A stretch of DNA of 33,098 nt. Origin: Chromatiaceae bacterium (GTDB lineage Bacteria; Pseudomonadota; Gammaproteobacteria; Chromatiales; Chromatiaceae). Below are positions 15,726 through 24,712 of this stretch, piece after piece (position 1 is the first letter of the stretch; each line of letters opens with the position of its first letter). The stretch lies in NCBI GenBank assembly GCA_013426805.1, contig JACDZG010000085.1, positions 1-33,098 of the forward strand. Direction: 5' to 3'. The position numbers were made by a program, and so were the translations under genes. The notes under the pieces were generated by a model. It ran no database searches and had not been told where the DNA came from. It was given only the letters and a program-made list of their open reading frames with translations.

Positions 15726-18156
15726 TCCTGTCCGATGTCGCGGTGCGGCGCCCGGTGCTGGCCGCGGTCCTGTCGCTGCTGCTGACCGCCTTCGGTCTGG
15801 TCGCCTACGATCGGCTGCCGCTGCGCGAATACCCGGACATCGACCCGCCGGTGGTCTCGGTGGAGACGACCTACCCGGGAGCCGCGGCCGCCGTGGTGGA
15901 GACCCGCATCACCCGGCTGATCGAGGACCGCATCGCCGGCGTGGAGGGCATTCGCACCATCGCCTCGGTGAGCGAGGACGGGCGCTCGGCTATTACGGTC
16001 GAATTCACGGTCGGCCGCGACATCGACGGGGCGGCCAACGACATCCGCGACCGGGTCTCCGGCATCCTCGATCAACTCCCGACGGAGGCCGACCCGCCGG
16101 AGATCCAGAAGGTCGACAGCAACGATGACGTCATCCTCTGGCTGAATCTGGTCAGCGACCGGCTCTCGGTTCCCGAGCTGACCGATTATGCCAACCGCTA
16201 TCTGGTCGACCGCTTCTCGGTGCTCGATGGGGTGGCGCGTATCCGGGTGGGCGGGGATCAGACCTATGCCATGCGCGTCTGGCTCGACCGTCAGGCCCTG
16301 GCCGCGCGCGGCCTCACGGTCACCGATGTGGAGAACGCGCTGCGGGCCGAGAACCTGGAGCTGCCGGCCGGCAGCGTGGAGTCGCAGACGCTTCAGTTCA
16401 GCGTGCGGCTCGACCGCGCCTTCGGTTCCGCCGAACAGTTCGCGCGGCTGGTGTTGGGACGGGGGCGCGACGGCTACCTGGTGCGGCTGGGCGATGTGGC
16501 GCGGGTCGAGCGGGGCACCGAGGAGGACCGCCATCTGTTCCGCAGCAACGGCGACGCGGTGGTGGGCCTGGGCGTCGCCAAACAGTCGACCGCCAACAAC
16601 ACCATCGCGGTGGCCGACGCCGTCAAGGCCGAAGCCGCGCGCATCAACCCGACCCTGCCCGCGGGCCTGGAGATCAAGCAGAGCTACGACAGTTCGGTCT
16701 TCGTCAAAGGCGCCATTGCGGAGGTCTACAAGACGTTGGGGGTCGCCGTGGTGCTGGTGGTACTGGTCATCTTTCTCTTTCTGGGCTCGGTGCGCGCCAC
16801 CCTGATCCCGGCGGTGACGGTGCCGGTGTCGCTGATCGCCACCTTCACCGTGCTGTTGATGTTGGGCTTCTCGATCAACATCCTGACCCTGCTGGCCCTG
16901 GTGCTCGCCATCGGGCTGGTGGTGGACGACGCCATCGTGGTGCTGGAGAACGTGCATCGACGGATGGCCGAATACGGCGAGACCCGTCTGGTGGCCGCCT
17001 ACCGCGGGACCCGTCAGGTGGGGTTCGCGGTGGTTGCGACCTCGGTCGTGCTGATCGCCGTCTTTGTCCCCATCGCCTTTCTCCAGGGCAGCGTCGGGCG
17101 GCTGTTCTCGGAGTTCGCGCTCACCATGGCCGCCGCGGTGGCCTTCTCCACCCTGGTCGCGCTCACGCTCTCGCCCATGATGGCGTCCAAGATCCTGCCC
17201 CAGGGCCACCAGCCGGGGCCGCTCAGCCGGGGTATCGACCGGGTGTTCGAGTCGATCCGCCGCGCCTATCTGGCGGCGCTGGGGTTCTTTCTGCACCACC
17301 GCTGGGTCATGGTGCTGGTGCTGCTGGGCACCCTGGGCGCCGCGGTCTGGCTCTATCGCGCCATTCCCCAGGAATACACGCCGAAAGAGGACCGCGGCGC
17401 TTTCTTCGTGCTGGTGGACGGACCCGAGGGCGCCTCTTTCGCATATATGAGCGACTATATGGACGAGATCGAGCGGCGGCTGCTGCCCTATACGCAAAGC
17501 GGCGAGGCAACCCGGCTGCAGATCCGCTCCCCGCGCAGCTTCGGCGGGACTCTGGCGTTCAACACCGGCATGGCGGTGCTGGTGCTCAACGACTTCGATC
17601 AGCGCCGCTCGGCCTGGGTCATCATGGAGGAGATCCGCAACCGGCTCGCCGACCTGCCGGGCATCAAGGCCTTCCCGGTCATGCGCCAGGGGTTCGGGGC
17701 GCGCATCCAGAAACCGGTGCAATTCGTGCTGGGCGGCGGAACCTATGAGGAACTGGCGCAGTGGCGCGACCTCCTGCTGGCCGAGATCGCCAAGTCCAAC
17801 CCCGGACTCAACGGGATCGGCGCGATCAGGGCACGGCCTTTCGCGATGCGCTGATCGAGGCCTCGCGGGTGCGCCTGCGCCCCATCCTCATGACCAGCTT
17901 CACCGCCGCCGCCGGGGCCATCCCGCTGCTGCTCTCCTCCGGCGCCGGCGCCGAGACGCGTGCCGTGATCGGCACCGTCATTCTGTTCGGTGTCCTTGCC
18001 GCGACCCTGTTCACCCTCTTCGTCGTCCCGGTCGCCTATGACCTGCTGGCGCGGCGCACCGGCTCGCCGGGAGACGTGGCGCGGCAGTTGGAGCGGGAGG
18101 AAGCGGCGGCGCAGGCGTTGATCATCGTTCCGGCCGGGCGCGGACGGTCCGCATAG
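15722..18156 (+). pseudogene. RND efflux permease with internal deletion and frameshift
   Basis: The first 702 codons read as a normal RND transporter. They include TM1 (VRRPVLAAVLSLLLTAFGLVAY), the first periplasmic loop, TM2-TM6 with the proton-relay VVDDAIVVLEN at about residues 400-410, and part of the second periplasmic loop. After NPGLNGIGAI (ending 17828) the frame changes. From 17830 the next frame gives GTAFRDALIEASRVRLRPILMTS and the last two membrane helices, a part that in full-length pumps of about 1030 residues lies some 250 residues further on. The gene has therefore lost about 750 bases plus a frame. In the first frame, translation stops at 17854 after 710 residues. The distal frame runs into the palindromic element at 18118 and uses a stop inside it at 18156. 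The start overlaps the adaptor stop. Confidence 0.9.
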
Positions 18157-18245
18157 CGGACCCTACGGTGACACCGTGACCTGTAGGGTCCGCTGTGCGG
18201 ACCGACGACCGTGCAGATCGCGCGGTGACCGGGTTTATGATCAAG
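18118..18245 (+). repeat. Palindromic mobile-like element, copy A
   Basis: About 128 bases begin with TTGATCATCGTTCCGGCC and end with GGGTTTATGATCAAG, so the outer 9 bases are inverted repeats. The core (18146-18203) is a long palindrome, GGTCCGCATAGCGGACCC facing GGGTCCGCTGTGCGGACC with a short loop. Copies B (22672) and C (32761) match over the full length and in the same orientation. No gene lies inside, so it resembles a MITE or a REP-type element moved by another gene's transposase. Confidence 0.85.
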
Positions 18246-18481
18246 ACCCTGGTGCAGGCCGGTGCGATGACGGCGACGCCTTGGCCGGGAAGCGCTGCAT
18301 CCCGGCCCCAAGACCTGGTTTTCTTATTCCCTCTTATTTGCTACTGATGATTGCCGAGTTGATTTTCTTGAAGAGTACCGGTCACGTACCAATGCTATAA
18401 GAAACAGCGAGTGCATTGCAACGCTAAGTGGTCTTCCGGATCTATTTTCAACAGACTTATAATAGACAAGAGGTTCTTGTA

Positions 18482-19048
18482 ATGACAAATTCCAGAGCAA
18501 CCCCGCTCGCGGCTCTACTGGCATTGGGTTTGGCCGTCACTGCTCATGGCGCCGCGGCGGATGACTATCCCTGCCCACCGAATCTCGGGGCGGTGACGAT
18601 CGATGGCAACGTGGTGGTAAATGGCCGCGCGTGCGTATTGGATAAGACCAGGGTGAAGGGCAATGTCTTGGTCTATTCCGGAGGATCGCTCACCGTACGC
18701 GACGCATCGATCGACGGCAATATTCAGGCCGAAGGCGCAAAGTTCGTGCGCGTGGTGCGCACCGAGGTTGAAGGAGACATCCAACTCGATGACTTGCTCG
18801 GCAATAGCAGCAATATCGCGCGCAGCACGGTCGGCGGCAATATTCAGTTGAATGGCAACCGCGTGCCGCTCGTCGTACAGTACAATGTAGTGGATGCTGA
18901 TGTACAAGCCTTCAGCAACACCGGGGGCCTGACCATCCGCTACAACACCATCGACGGTAATCTGCAGTGCAAGAGCAATGTTCCAGCGCCGACCGGAGGC
19001 TTCAATCAAGTCTCAGGGAATAAGGAGGATCAGTGTCGGCGGCTGTAA
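18482..19048 (+). CDS. Secreted beta-helix-like repeat protein
   Basis: A 188-residue protein. Residues 1-26 are a signal peptide (ALLALGLAVTAHGAAA), after which the mature part has short repeats of the form V-x-GN-V/I-x-V/L about every 20 residues (VTIDGNVVVNG, RVKGNVLVYSGG, SIDGNIQAEG, EVEGDIQLDD, TVGGNIQLNG, TIDGNLQCKS). This pattern makes a right-handed beta-solenoid. Four cysteines in the mature part (near its two ends and in the first turn) may form disulfides. I use the ATG at 18482 because it starts the signal peptide and has AAGAGG eight bases before it; the longer open frame to 18428 is ignored. Function is unknown; a periplasmic or surface role is likely. It stands alone between two palindromic elements and is somewhat lower in GC upstream. 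Confidence 0.85.
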   Translation: MTNSRATPLAALLALGLAVTAHGAAADDYPCPPNLGAVTIDGNVVVNGRACVLDKTRVKGNVLVYSGGSLTVRDASIDGNIQAEGAKFVRVVRTEVEGDIQLDDLLGNSSNIARSTVGGNIQLNGNRVPLVVQYNVVDADVQAFSNTGGLTIRYNTIDGNLQCKSNVPAPTGGFNQVSGNKEDQCRRL

Positions 19049-19067
19049 ACAGCGGTCGCGGATTCAG

Positions 19068-19091
19068 CGTCGGCGGGGCGCCGCGCCGACG
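19068..19091 (+). terminator. Hairpin after the beta-helix gene
   Basis: CGTCGGCG and CGCCGACG arms lie 20 bases after the stop codon. There is no T-run, so it could be a Rho-dependent or mRNA-stabilising hairpin. Confidence 0.35.
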
Positions 19092-19110
19092 CGGCAATGC
19101 CGGCGCTGCC

Positions 19111-19240
19111 TCGATCACGGTTCCGGCCACGGGACATCGTAGGGTGGACAAGCGAAGCGCAGTCCACCAGCGACGGCGCGGGATTCGGTGGACTGCGCTA
19201 GCGCTTGTCCACCCTACGGCCGGAACGACGATCAAGGCCT
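19111..19240. repeat. Palindromic element of a second type with shared ends
   Basis: Its ends are GATCACGGTTCCGGCC and GGCCGGAACGACGATCAAGG, related to the left end of the 128-base element. Its core is different: GTAGGGTGGACAAGCG with AGCGCAGTCCACC (19139-19168), mirrored by GGTGGACTGCGCTAGCGC and TTGTCCACCCTAC (19187-19217). It could fold into a long hairpin. Confidence 0.75.
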
Positions 19241-19280
19241 GATTTCCGATTCGTTACCGAAGGCTCCAACCGGCTTCCGA

Positions 19281-22200
19281 TCAATAGCGCTTTTTCTCCC
19301 GCCGAATGGGCTCCGCAGCTTCCTGCTCAGCGGCAATCGCTTTGAGTTCACGCAGCAGCGCGCGCATGATCGGCGCATTGAGGTAATCGTAGGACGAAAC
19401 ATCCCGGCCCTCGACCCGCTTCAGGCTGATGTGGTCCAGATCATCAGTGAGCTGACCGATGAGTTCCAGACGACGTGCTTCACGCTCGTCGGCCACCATT
19501 GTCCCCCAGTGCTGTTTGATCTGCTCGGTGAACGAGGCGCTCAGATGCTCGTCGTCATGAATGATGCCGATCTTGGCCAAGGCCGGGGCGAATTCGGCTC
19601 CCAGTTCAAATGGCTTGCCCCCGGCGCGGCGCCAGACGAACAGGTCCAACGCGTCACCGGGGTCGCCCAGTGTGTCGACCCCGATCACCCGCGTGATCAG
19701 CCCGGTGGCGAAGGTCTTCAGCGCCCAGCCGGTGGACACCTCGGCCTGGCGCGGGTTGAGGTTCGGCAGGGCGTCTTCCCAATGGCGGTCGGTGTGCAAG
19801 CGGAAACCGCGGCGCTCATCGGCCGCCAGCTTGAGATACGAGGGCTCGATCTCATCGATCACCGCCTCGAAGTAATAGAGCGGAATGGGCATGACCACGT
19901 CATGCACGATGATGATGCGCGGGTCATGCCACTGGGTGGTCTTGACCTGTCGGCCGCCGTAGCTCAGCACGTCGATCAGACTTTCTTTGAACGCCTGGGC
20001 CCCGCGCCCGCCGGCATCGGTATCGACACCGAGCACGACCAGCCGGGTGCGGTTGGTGACGACGCCATCGTCCAGCGCCGCGGACTCAGCCGTGCTGACC
20101 CGCGCCATGACGCCGGCCAGTTGCCCCAGGGCGAGCAGTTTGCGCTTGCGGTAGGCGGCAATGGCGTCGTCCGTCACCGGCTCGCCCGGCGCCTGGGCCG
20201 ACTCCAAGGTCAAGCGCGCCTCCAAATCCAACCCGGAGATGACATCGAGTCCCGGCTGCCCGTCTGCACCCTTGGCCTGACCGAAGATCCGCCCGCGCAG
20301 CCGTTCGCGGCCGAGTTGCGTCATGGCCCGGCGCAGATCGGCCACGGTCTGATCCACGCCCTTGGTGACGACCCGCCCGCCCTCCTGGACCACGGGTTTG
20401 AGCTCCTGGGCAATGGCCTGGGCCAGGGCCTGACGATCGAAGGTACCGACAAAGCGGCCGTCATCGATGAACAGCCGGCGGTAGACGCGATCCCAGATGC
20501 GGTGGCGCGGCTCGTCCAGGGTCTCGAAGACCTCGACCCGCATGCTGTAGGGCGGGACCACTGCCGTCTCACCGGCCATCAGGCGCGCGGCATCCTTCTC
20601 CAGTTCCTTGACCAGACCGTCCATCCGGGTGGCCAGGCGGACATATTGGCGTGAGCGGTCTTGCAGGAAGTCCAGCAGACCGCGCAACTGCATGAGCCGG
20701 ACCCGCGCATCCAGATAACGCAAGGCCGCGCCCTTGGCCTGGGTATAGACGGCCTGCGCCTCCTCCCTGGCTTGCAGAAAGTCCTGATCGCGATTGAACA
20801 GCCGCCGGCTGGCGGCGGCCTTGCGCAGATTCTCATAGGTCAGGTCACGCAGTTCGGAGCGTTTCTTCTGCGACTTGACGATATCCTTCGCCTCGGTCGC
20901 TTGTTCGTCCTGCCGCGCCTCGGTCAGCCAGGTCTTGGCGCAGACCTCCAGCACGCGCACCACGAGATAACGCTCCTGAATCGGGTCGAGTTTGAGACCG
21001 GTGATGGCCTCGCCCTCGCGAGCCGCGGTGACCAGCCCCGGCGCATCACTATCCACCAGTTGGTGACCCTGGCGGACTTCCTCCTCCAACTTGGAGACCA
21101 TGTCGATATAGGCATTGGCCTGCTCCTTCTGGAAGAACATGGTGCGGTCCTTGATCGTGATCCGGTTGATCAGGACCTCGCGCTGCTGCGCGAGTTGCCG
21201 CGCCACCTGTTGAATCAGGGTATCGGCATGGACAGGTTCGCCTTTGTCGCTGGTGCCGGTCAGGGCGCCCGTATCCACCGACTCCACCAGCCGGTACCAA
21301 TAACCGTCGAACAGCGCTTCATTGGCATCCTGACGCGCCAGTTCGCGCACCGATGCGACAAAGGCGGCATTGATCAGCTCCTCGCGGCCCTCATCCGACA
21401 GTTGGGCAAAGCGCGGGCTGTTGTAGTCCACCGCGAGTTTGGCCAATGCCCGGGCGCGCTCGTCCGCGGGGTCGCTCTCGCCGACACCGAAGGTGATCTG
21501 GGCGCGCAGCGCCTGCGCGGCGAAGCGCAGTGCGCAGTATTCCAGCAAATCCTGACCCGGCAGGACCATGGCAACCGCACCGCAGGTGCCGTAATTCTTG
21601 GTGAAGCCCTCGCCCACATCACGCAAGTCGCCGGGAAAGCGGGTCAGCGCTTCCAAGTGCTGCTCATAGTTATCGTATTCGCCGGCCAATTCATTGATGA
21701 CCGGGGTGAACACCTGCATGAATGCGGTATCGGCGATGACCTTTTCCGGATCGCGGGTGCCGACATGCGGCGGGCGGTCCATGACAAAGGAGACGAAGAA
21801 CGGCCGGGCGCTGACGCTGAGCGTTTCACGCGCGTTTTCATTGCGATAATACTGAAAGGGCTCGCTGGTGCGCCCGGCCTGCCGGACCTGGCTGTAATCG
21901 AGCTTGGTGAGGTTCTCCAATTCCTTGAGCGCCGCATAGGTGTTGGCGTGGATATTGGCATGCAGTTCCGGGCCGACCTTGTCCGTCAGCAGGGTCGACA
22001 ACAGCAGATTCGCGATCACGCGCGGCTGCCAACCGGTCCGGTCGATAATCTCGTCGATCAGATAAGCCAACGACAGGAAACTGCCGGAGCCGGTGCCGCC
22101 GGCCAGCGTGCAAAACAGATAGATATTGACCTTGCCCTGTTTGCGCCAGGTCACTCCGGGAGCCAGCGCCTGATTGACCAGATCGGTCAGCCGCTGCCGG

Positions 22201-22595
22201 ATCGTCGGGGAATGGAAAAAAAAGCCCAGCCGCGACTCGATGCGAATCTGCCCGGCGCCCGGCTTGACACCCTCCCGCGGGGTATAGGTCGACGGCAGCC
22301 ATTGCTCGGTCTGCGGGTCATTGGAGCGGCGCAGATGCGCGACGACCTTCTGTTTATCGAAGGCGGCGATATTGATGCGATTCCCCTTCGGCACCTGCTT
22401 CAAGGCATCCTGATCCAGGTCATTGGTGTCGATGGAGATGAAGGCCGTCAACGGCCGCAGTTGACTCTCCCAGTTCGGCAGGCCGGCGGCCCGCGCCGCA
22501 ATGCGGTCGACGATCCGAGAGCCGACCCCGCCAACCCCGAGGAAAAACGTCGGAGTGATGGTACCCTGATCCGCGCGATAGTCATTGTCTGCCAT
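19281..22595 (-). CDS. Large tubulin-like GTPase-domain protein
   Basis: A 1104-residue protein. The N-terminus has FFLGVGGVGSRIVDRI (about 17-32), the glycine-rich first loop of the tubulin/FtsZ fold. TLAGGTGSGSF at about 162-172 is the tubulin signature that contacts GTP phosphates. The acidic ISIDTNDLD segment lies between them. This matches the Tubulin_2-like family, with a long C-terminal extension (from about 450) rich in helices and likely coiled coil around 500-700. I chose the ATG at 22595 because AGGAG lies about six bases before it; the open frame reaches 22646. The role is unknown: it could build filaments, or act as a switch GTPase, but the von Willebrand-type or chaperone partners often beside such genes are absent. 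It stands alone, flanked by palindromic elements on both sides. Confidence 0.85.
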   Translation of the reverse strand: MADNDYRADQGTITPTFFLGVGGVGSRIVDRIAARAAGLPNWESQLRPLTAFISIDTNDLDQDALKQVPKGNRINIAAFDKQKVVAHLRRSNDPQTEQWLPSTYTPREGVKPGAGQIRIESRLGFFFHSPTIRQRLTDLVNQALAPGVTWRKQGKVNIYLFCTLAGGTGSGSFLSLAYLIDEIIDRTGWQPRVIANLLLSTLLTDKVGPELHANIHANTYAALKELENLTKLDYSQVRQAGRTSEPFQYYRNENARETLSVSARPFFVSFVMDRPPHVGTRDPEKVIADTAFMQVFTPVINELAGEYDNYEQHLEALTRFPGDLRDVGEGFTKNYGTCGAVAMVLPGQDLLEYCALRFAAQALRAQITFGVGESDPADERARALAKLAVDYNSPRFAQLSDEGREELINAAFVASVRELARQDANEALFDGYWYRLVESVDTGALTGTSDKGEPVHADTLIQQVARQLAQQREVLINRITIKDRTMFFQKEQANAYIDMVSKLEEEVRQGHQLVDSDAPGLVTAAREGEAITGLKLDPIQERYLVVRVLEVCAKTWLTEARQDEQATEAKDIVKSQKKRSELRDLTYENLRKAAASRRLFNRDQDFLQAREEAQAVYTQAKGAALRYLDARVRLMQLRGLLDFLQDRSRQYVRLATRMDGLVKELEKDAARLMAGETAVVPPYSMRVEVFETLDEPRHRIWDRVYRRLFIDDGRFVGTFDRQALAQAIAQELKPVVQEGGRVVTKGVDQTVADLRRAMTQLGRERLRGRIFGQAKGADGQPGLDVISGLDLEARLTLESAQAPGEPVTDDAIAAYRKRKLLALGQLAGVMARVSTAESAALDDGVVTNRTRLVVLGVDTDAGGRGAQAFKESLIDVLSYGGRQVKTTQWHDPRIIIVHDVVMPIPLYYFEAVIDEIEPSYLKLAADERRGFRLHTDRHWEDALPNLNPRQAEVSTGWALKTFATGLITRVIGVDTLGDPGDALDLFVWRRAGGKPFELGAEFAPALAKIGIIHDDEHLSASFTEQIKQHWGTMVADEREARRLELIGQLTDDLDHISLKRVEGRDVSSYDYLNAPIMRALLRELKAIAAEQEAAEPIRREKKRY

Positions 22596-22671
22596 GATTG
22601 CTCCTATGCCAGCGTCACGATGCCTTGGACCAACCGGCCGCCGCACCTGGAACCGGCCTCGCGGATCCGGC

Positions 22672-22800
22672 CTTGATCATCGTTCCGGCCAGCCGGGGAC
22701 GGTCCGCACAGCGGACCCTACGGTAACACCGTGACCTGTAGGGTCCGCTGTGCGGACCGACGACCGTGCCGATCGCACGGTGGCCGGGTTTGTGACCAAG
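22672..22800 (+). repeat. Palindromic mobile-like element, copy B
   Basis: The same element as at 18118, starting CTTGATCATCGTTCCGGCC, with the core GGTCCGCACAGCGGACCC / GGGTCCGCTGTGCGGACC. The right end is slightly degenerate (GTGACCAAG instead of ATGATCAAG). Confidence 0.85.
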
Positions 22801-23449
22801 GCCGCGGATCCTGCCCGGCGGCTGAAAATACGACAGAATTAGCAGAGTTTTTCCTGATTATCAATCTCGAAACATTTGTACTGTGGCGCTTTTCGCAGGC
22901 GCCGCAGGGCCGCAACGGCTTCCGGCGGTCCTGACACGCGGGACTTTTTCGCGAGCGCGCGGAAATATTCGGGTCGCGGCAGCATAGAAATAGGAATGTT
23001 TCTCAACAACGTCTCCCGGCGGACAGCCAAACCCGGCCCATACCGGGTGTCGGCGATCAAGTGGACGCCGTAGCCGAATCCCTCCCTTGAGCGTCGCAGC
23101 GCGCCTCGATCTTGAGGCGAACGCGGGAAAACTTACACGTCCGGGTTGCCAAGGAGCGAGTCCGTGGCAACACCTTCCGGCGACCCGACCCGACTAGCTC
23201 GAGCGGGTCCCTTGTCCGATTGGAAACCGGCCCCCAGCTTCCGCGACGAAAGTCGCCGTTTTCTTTGAAGTCGAGGAGCTCGGCCGCGAGTTCGCTAAGC
23301 AAGAGCGGGACAAGAACTTCAGCCGGCACTAACCCTTGAATAAGGCTGATGGTACCAAGGTCCAATAACCAACAAGTGAACGCCCTCCCGGACTGGGTTC
23401 CCGGCCCGCTGCCGATGACAACACCAGCGTCATCGGGCGGAGTACGCAA
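22801..23449. other. Gene-poor stretch with one possible gene remnant
   Basis: A minus-strand open frame from 23060 to 22839 (73 residues, TTG start) reads like natural protein: IADTRYGPGLAV, then a basic helix ending CFEIDNQEKLC. The frame extends upstream as GFGYGVHL without a good start. The first part loosely resembles a DDE transposase strand, but the resemblance is weak. The rest, 23061-23449, shows nothing convincing; it may hold the lost 5' part of the next gene. Confidence 0.3.
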
Positions 23450-24709
23450 ATGATGAGGCTCACGGCGACGCCCGCTGCCCAGGCGATTTCCGAGTATCGC
23501 CAAAGGAGCGCTGAAATCACTGCAATCCAAGATGCCGACCAACGTCGGCTCGCGGAAAGCGAGTTGCGTGAAGCACGCCGCCTGCTCGTCATGGAGTATT
23601 CGGGCGCCTTTTTTCGCCGCCTGGTCAGCCAGCCAGCCGATGGAACCGAAGCCTTGGTCTGGTTCTGGTTTAACCACTTCAACGTGCTTTGGCAGCATGA
23701 CCTGGTCGGCGCCGCCCTCCCCAGCTACATCGACGACGTATTGCGGCCTAACGCCGAAGGGCGGTTTCGCGATCTGCTGCTCGGCACCATGACGCATCCC
23801 GCCATGCTGGTGTACCTGGACAACACCCGCAACGGCTCCGGTAAGATGAACGAGAACTACGCCCGAGAGCTCCTGGAACTCCATACCCTGGGGGTGAACG
23901 GCGGCTACAACCAGGCGGACGTCCGCGAGACAGCGCGTATCCTCACCGGCGCTGGCCTGCGGACCTTGGAGCCCGTACAGTGGACGCCCAAGCAGGTGCC
24001 CTACCTGGTGCAACGTGGGGAATTCCTGTTCGATCCCAGGCGCCACGACTTTGGCCGCAAGGACCTCCTCGGGCAAACGATCCCCGGCAAGGGCTTTGCG
24101 GAGCTTGAAGCCTTGGCCGATCGGCTGTCCCGCCATCCGGCAACCGCGCGCCATGTGGCAGGAAAACTCTGCCTCTTTCTGGTGGGCGAAGCATCTCCTC
24201 CTGCCCTTGCCGAGGACACCTCCCGGATCTTCCGAGAAACCAGTGGAAATCTCGCCGCCGTCCTCGGTCTGATTCGGGAGCGGCGGAACCGCCGGGACGC
24301 TCCCGGCCTCAAGACATTCAAAGAACCTCAGCGCTGGGTCACGTCCGCCCTAGCCCTGCTCAGCGGCGGAGTGCCTGTCAAGAATGCCCAGCTGCCGCTC
24401 GGCTGGCTCGCTGCGCTTGGGCAGGGTTTGTTTAGCTGCCCCACACCCGACGGCTATCGCCTACGTGGGGGCGACTGGCTCAGCGCCGGCCAATTGGCGC
24501 AGCGGTTCGAACTGGCACCGCAGATCGTCAACACGCTGCCCCGCCTGGCAGAAACCGCGATGCCGCCGGAGCAGATTCGGGCCAGCCCGGCGGTCGGCGC
24601 GCTGGAGGCCACACTCGGCCCGAAGTCCAGACAGGCCTTGGCGAGGGCGAAGGGAGACGCGGGGCGGCTGGCGCTGTTGATCTCCAGCCCTGAATTCATG
24701 TACTGGTGA
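23450..24709 (+). CDS. DUF1800 family protein, apparently lacking its N-terminus
   Basis: A 419-residue DUF1800 protein. Family hallmarks are present: LVWFWFNHFNV (about 66-76), MTHPAMLVYLDNTRN, NENYARELLELHTLGVNGGY and DVRETARILTG. The C-terminus ends SSPEFMYW, as is usual. Full-length members normally have another 60-100 residues at the front, with a secretion signal and an HLLxRxxFG segment, which are missing. The frame is open back to a stop at 23366 without a signal peptide, and a neighbouring frame upstream (ALPDWVPGPLP near 23380) may be part of the lost front. It may therefore be frameshifted or truncated. It pairs with the DUF1501 gene four bases on, the normal arrangement. Function of the pair is unknown; the proteins are usually exported. 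Confidence 0.85.
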   Translation: MMRLTATPAAQAISEYRQRSAEITAIQDADQRRLAESELREARRLLVMEYSGAFFRRLVSQPADGTEALVWFWFNHFNVLWQHDLVGAALPSYIDDVLRPNAEGRFRDLLLGTMTHPAMLVYLDNTRNGSGKMNENYARELLELHTLGVNGGYNQADVRETARILTGAGLRTLEPVQWTPKQVPYLVQRGEFLFDPRRHDFGRKDLLGQTIPGKGFAELEALADRLSRHPATARHVAGKLCLFLVGEASPPALAEDTSRIFRETSGNLAAVLGLIRERRNRRDAPGLKTFKEPQRWVTSALALLSGGVPVKNAQLPLGWLAALGQGLFSCPTPDGYRLRGGDWLSAGQLAQRFELAPQIVNTLPRLAETAMPPEQIRASPAVGALEATLGPKSRQALARAKGDAGRLALLISSPEFMYW

Positions 24710-24712
24710 ATC

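Noticed and set aside
15494-17722. 742-residue minus-strand open frame
   Set aside because: It is rich in His, Arg, Asp and Gln and lies opposite the RND permease, whose motifs are clear; it is a shadow of GC-rich coding DNA.
18458-18463. TATAAT as promoter of the beta-helix gene
   Set aside because: A start about 7 bases downstream would begin inside the ribosome-binding site, and no good -35 is present.
19188-22676. Long plus-strand open frames (488 and 671 residues)
   Set aside because: Both are opposite the tubulin-like gene and have shadow composition with no domain.
23057-24154. 365-residue minus-strand open frame
   Set aside because: It is opposite the DUF1800 gene and has no recognisable motif.
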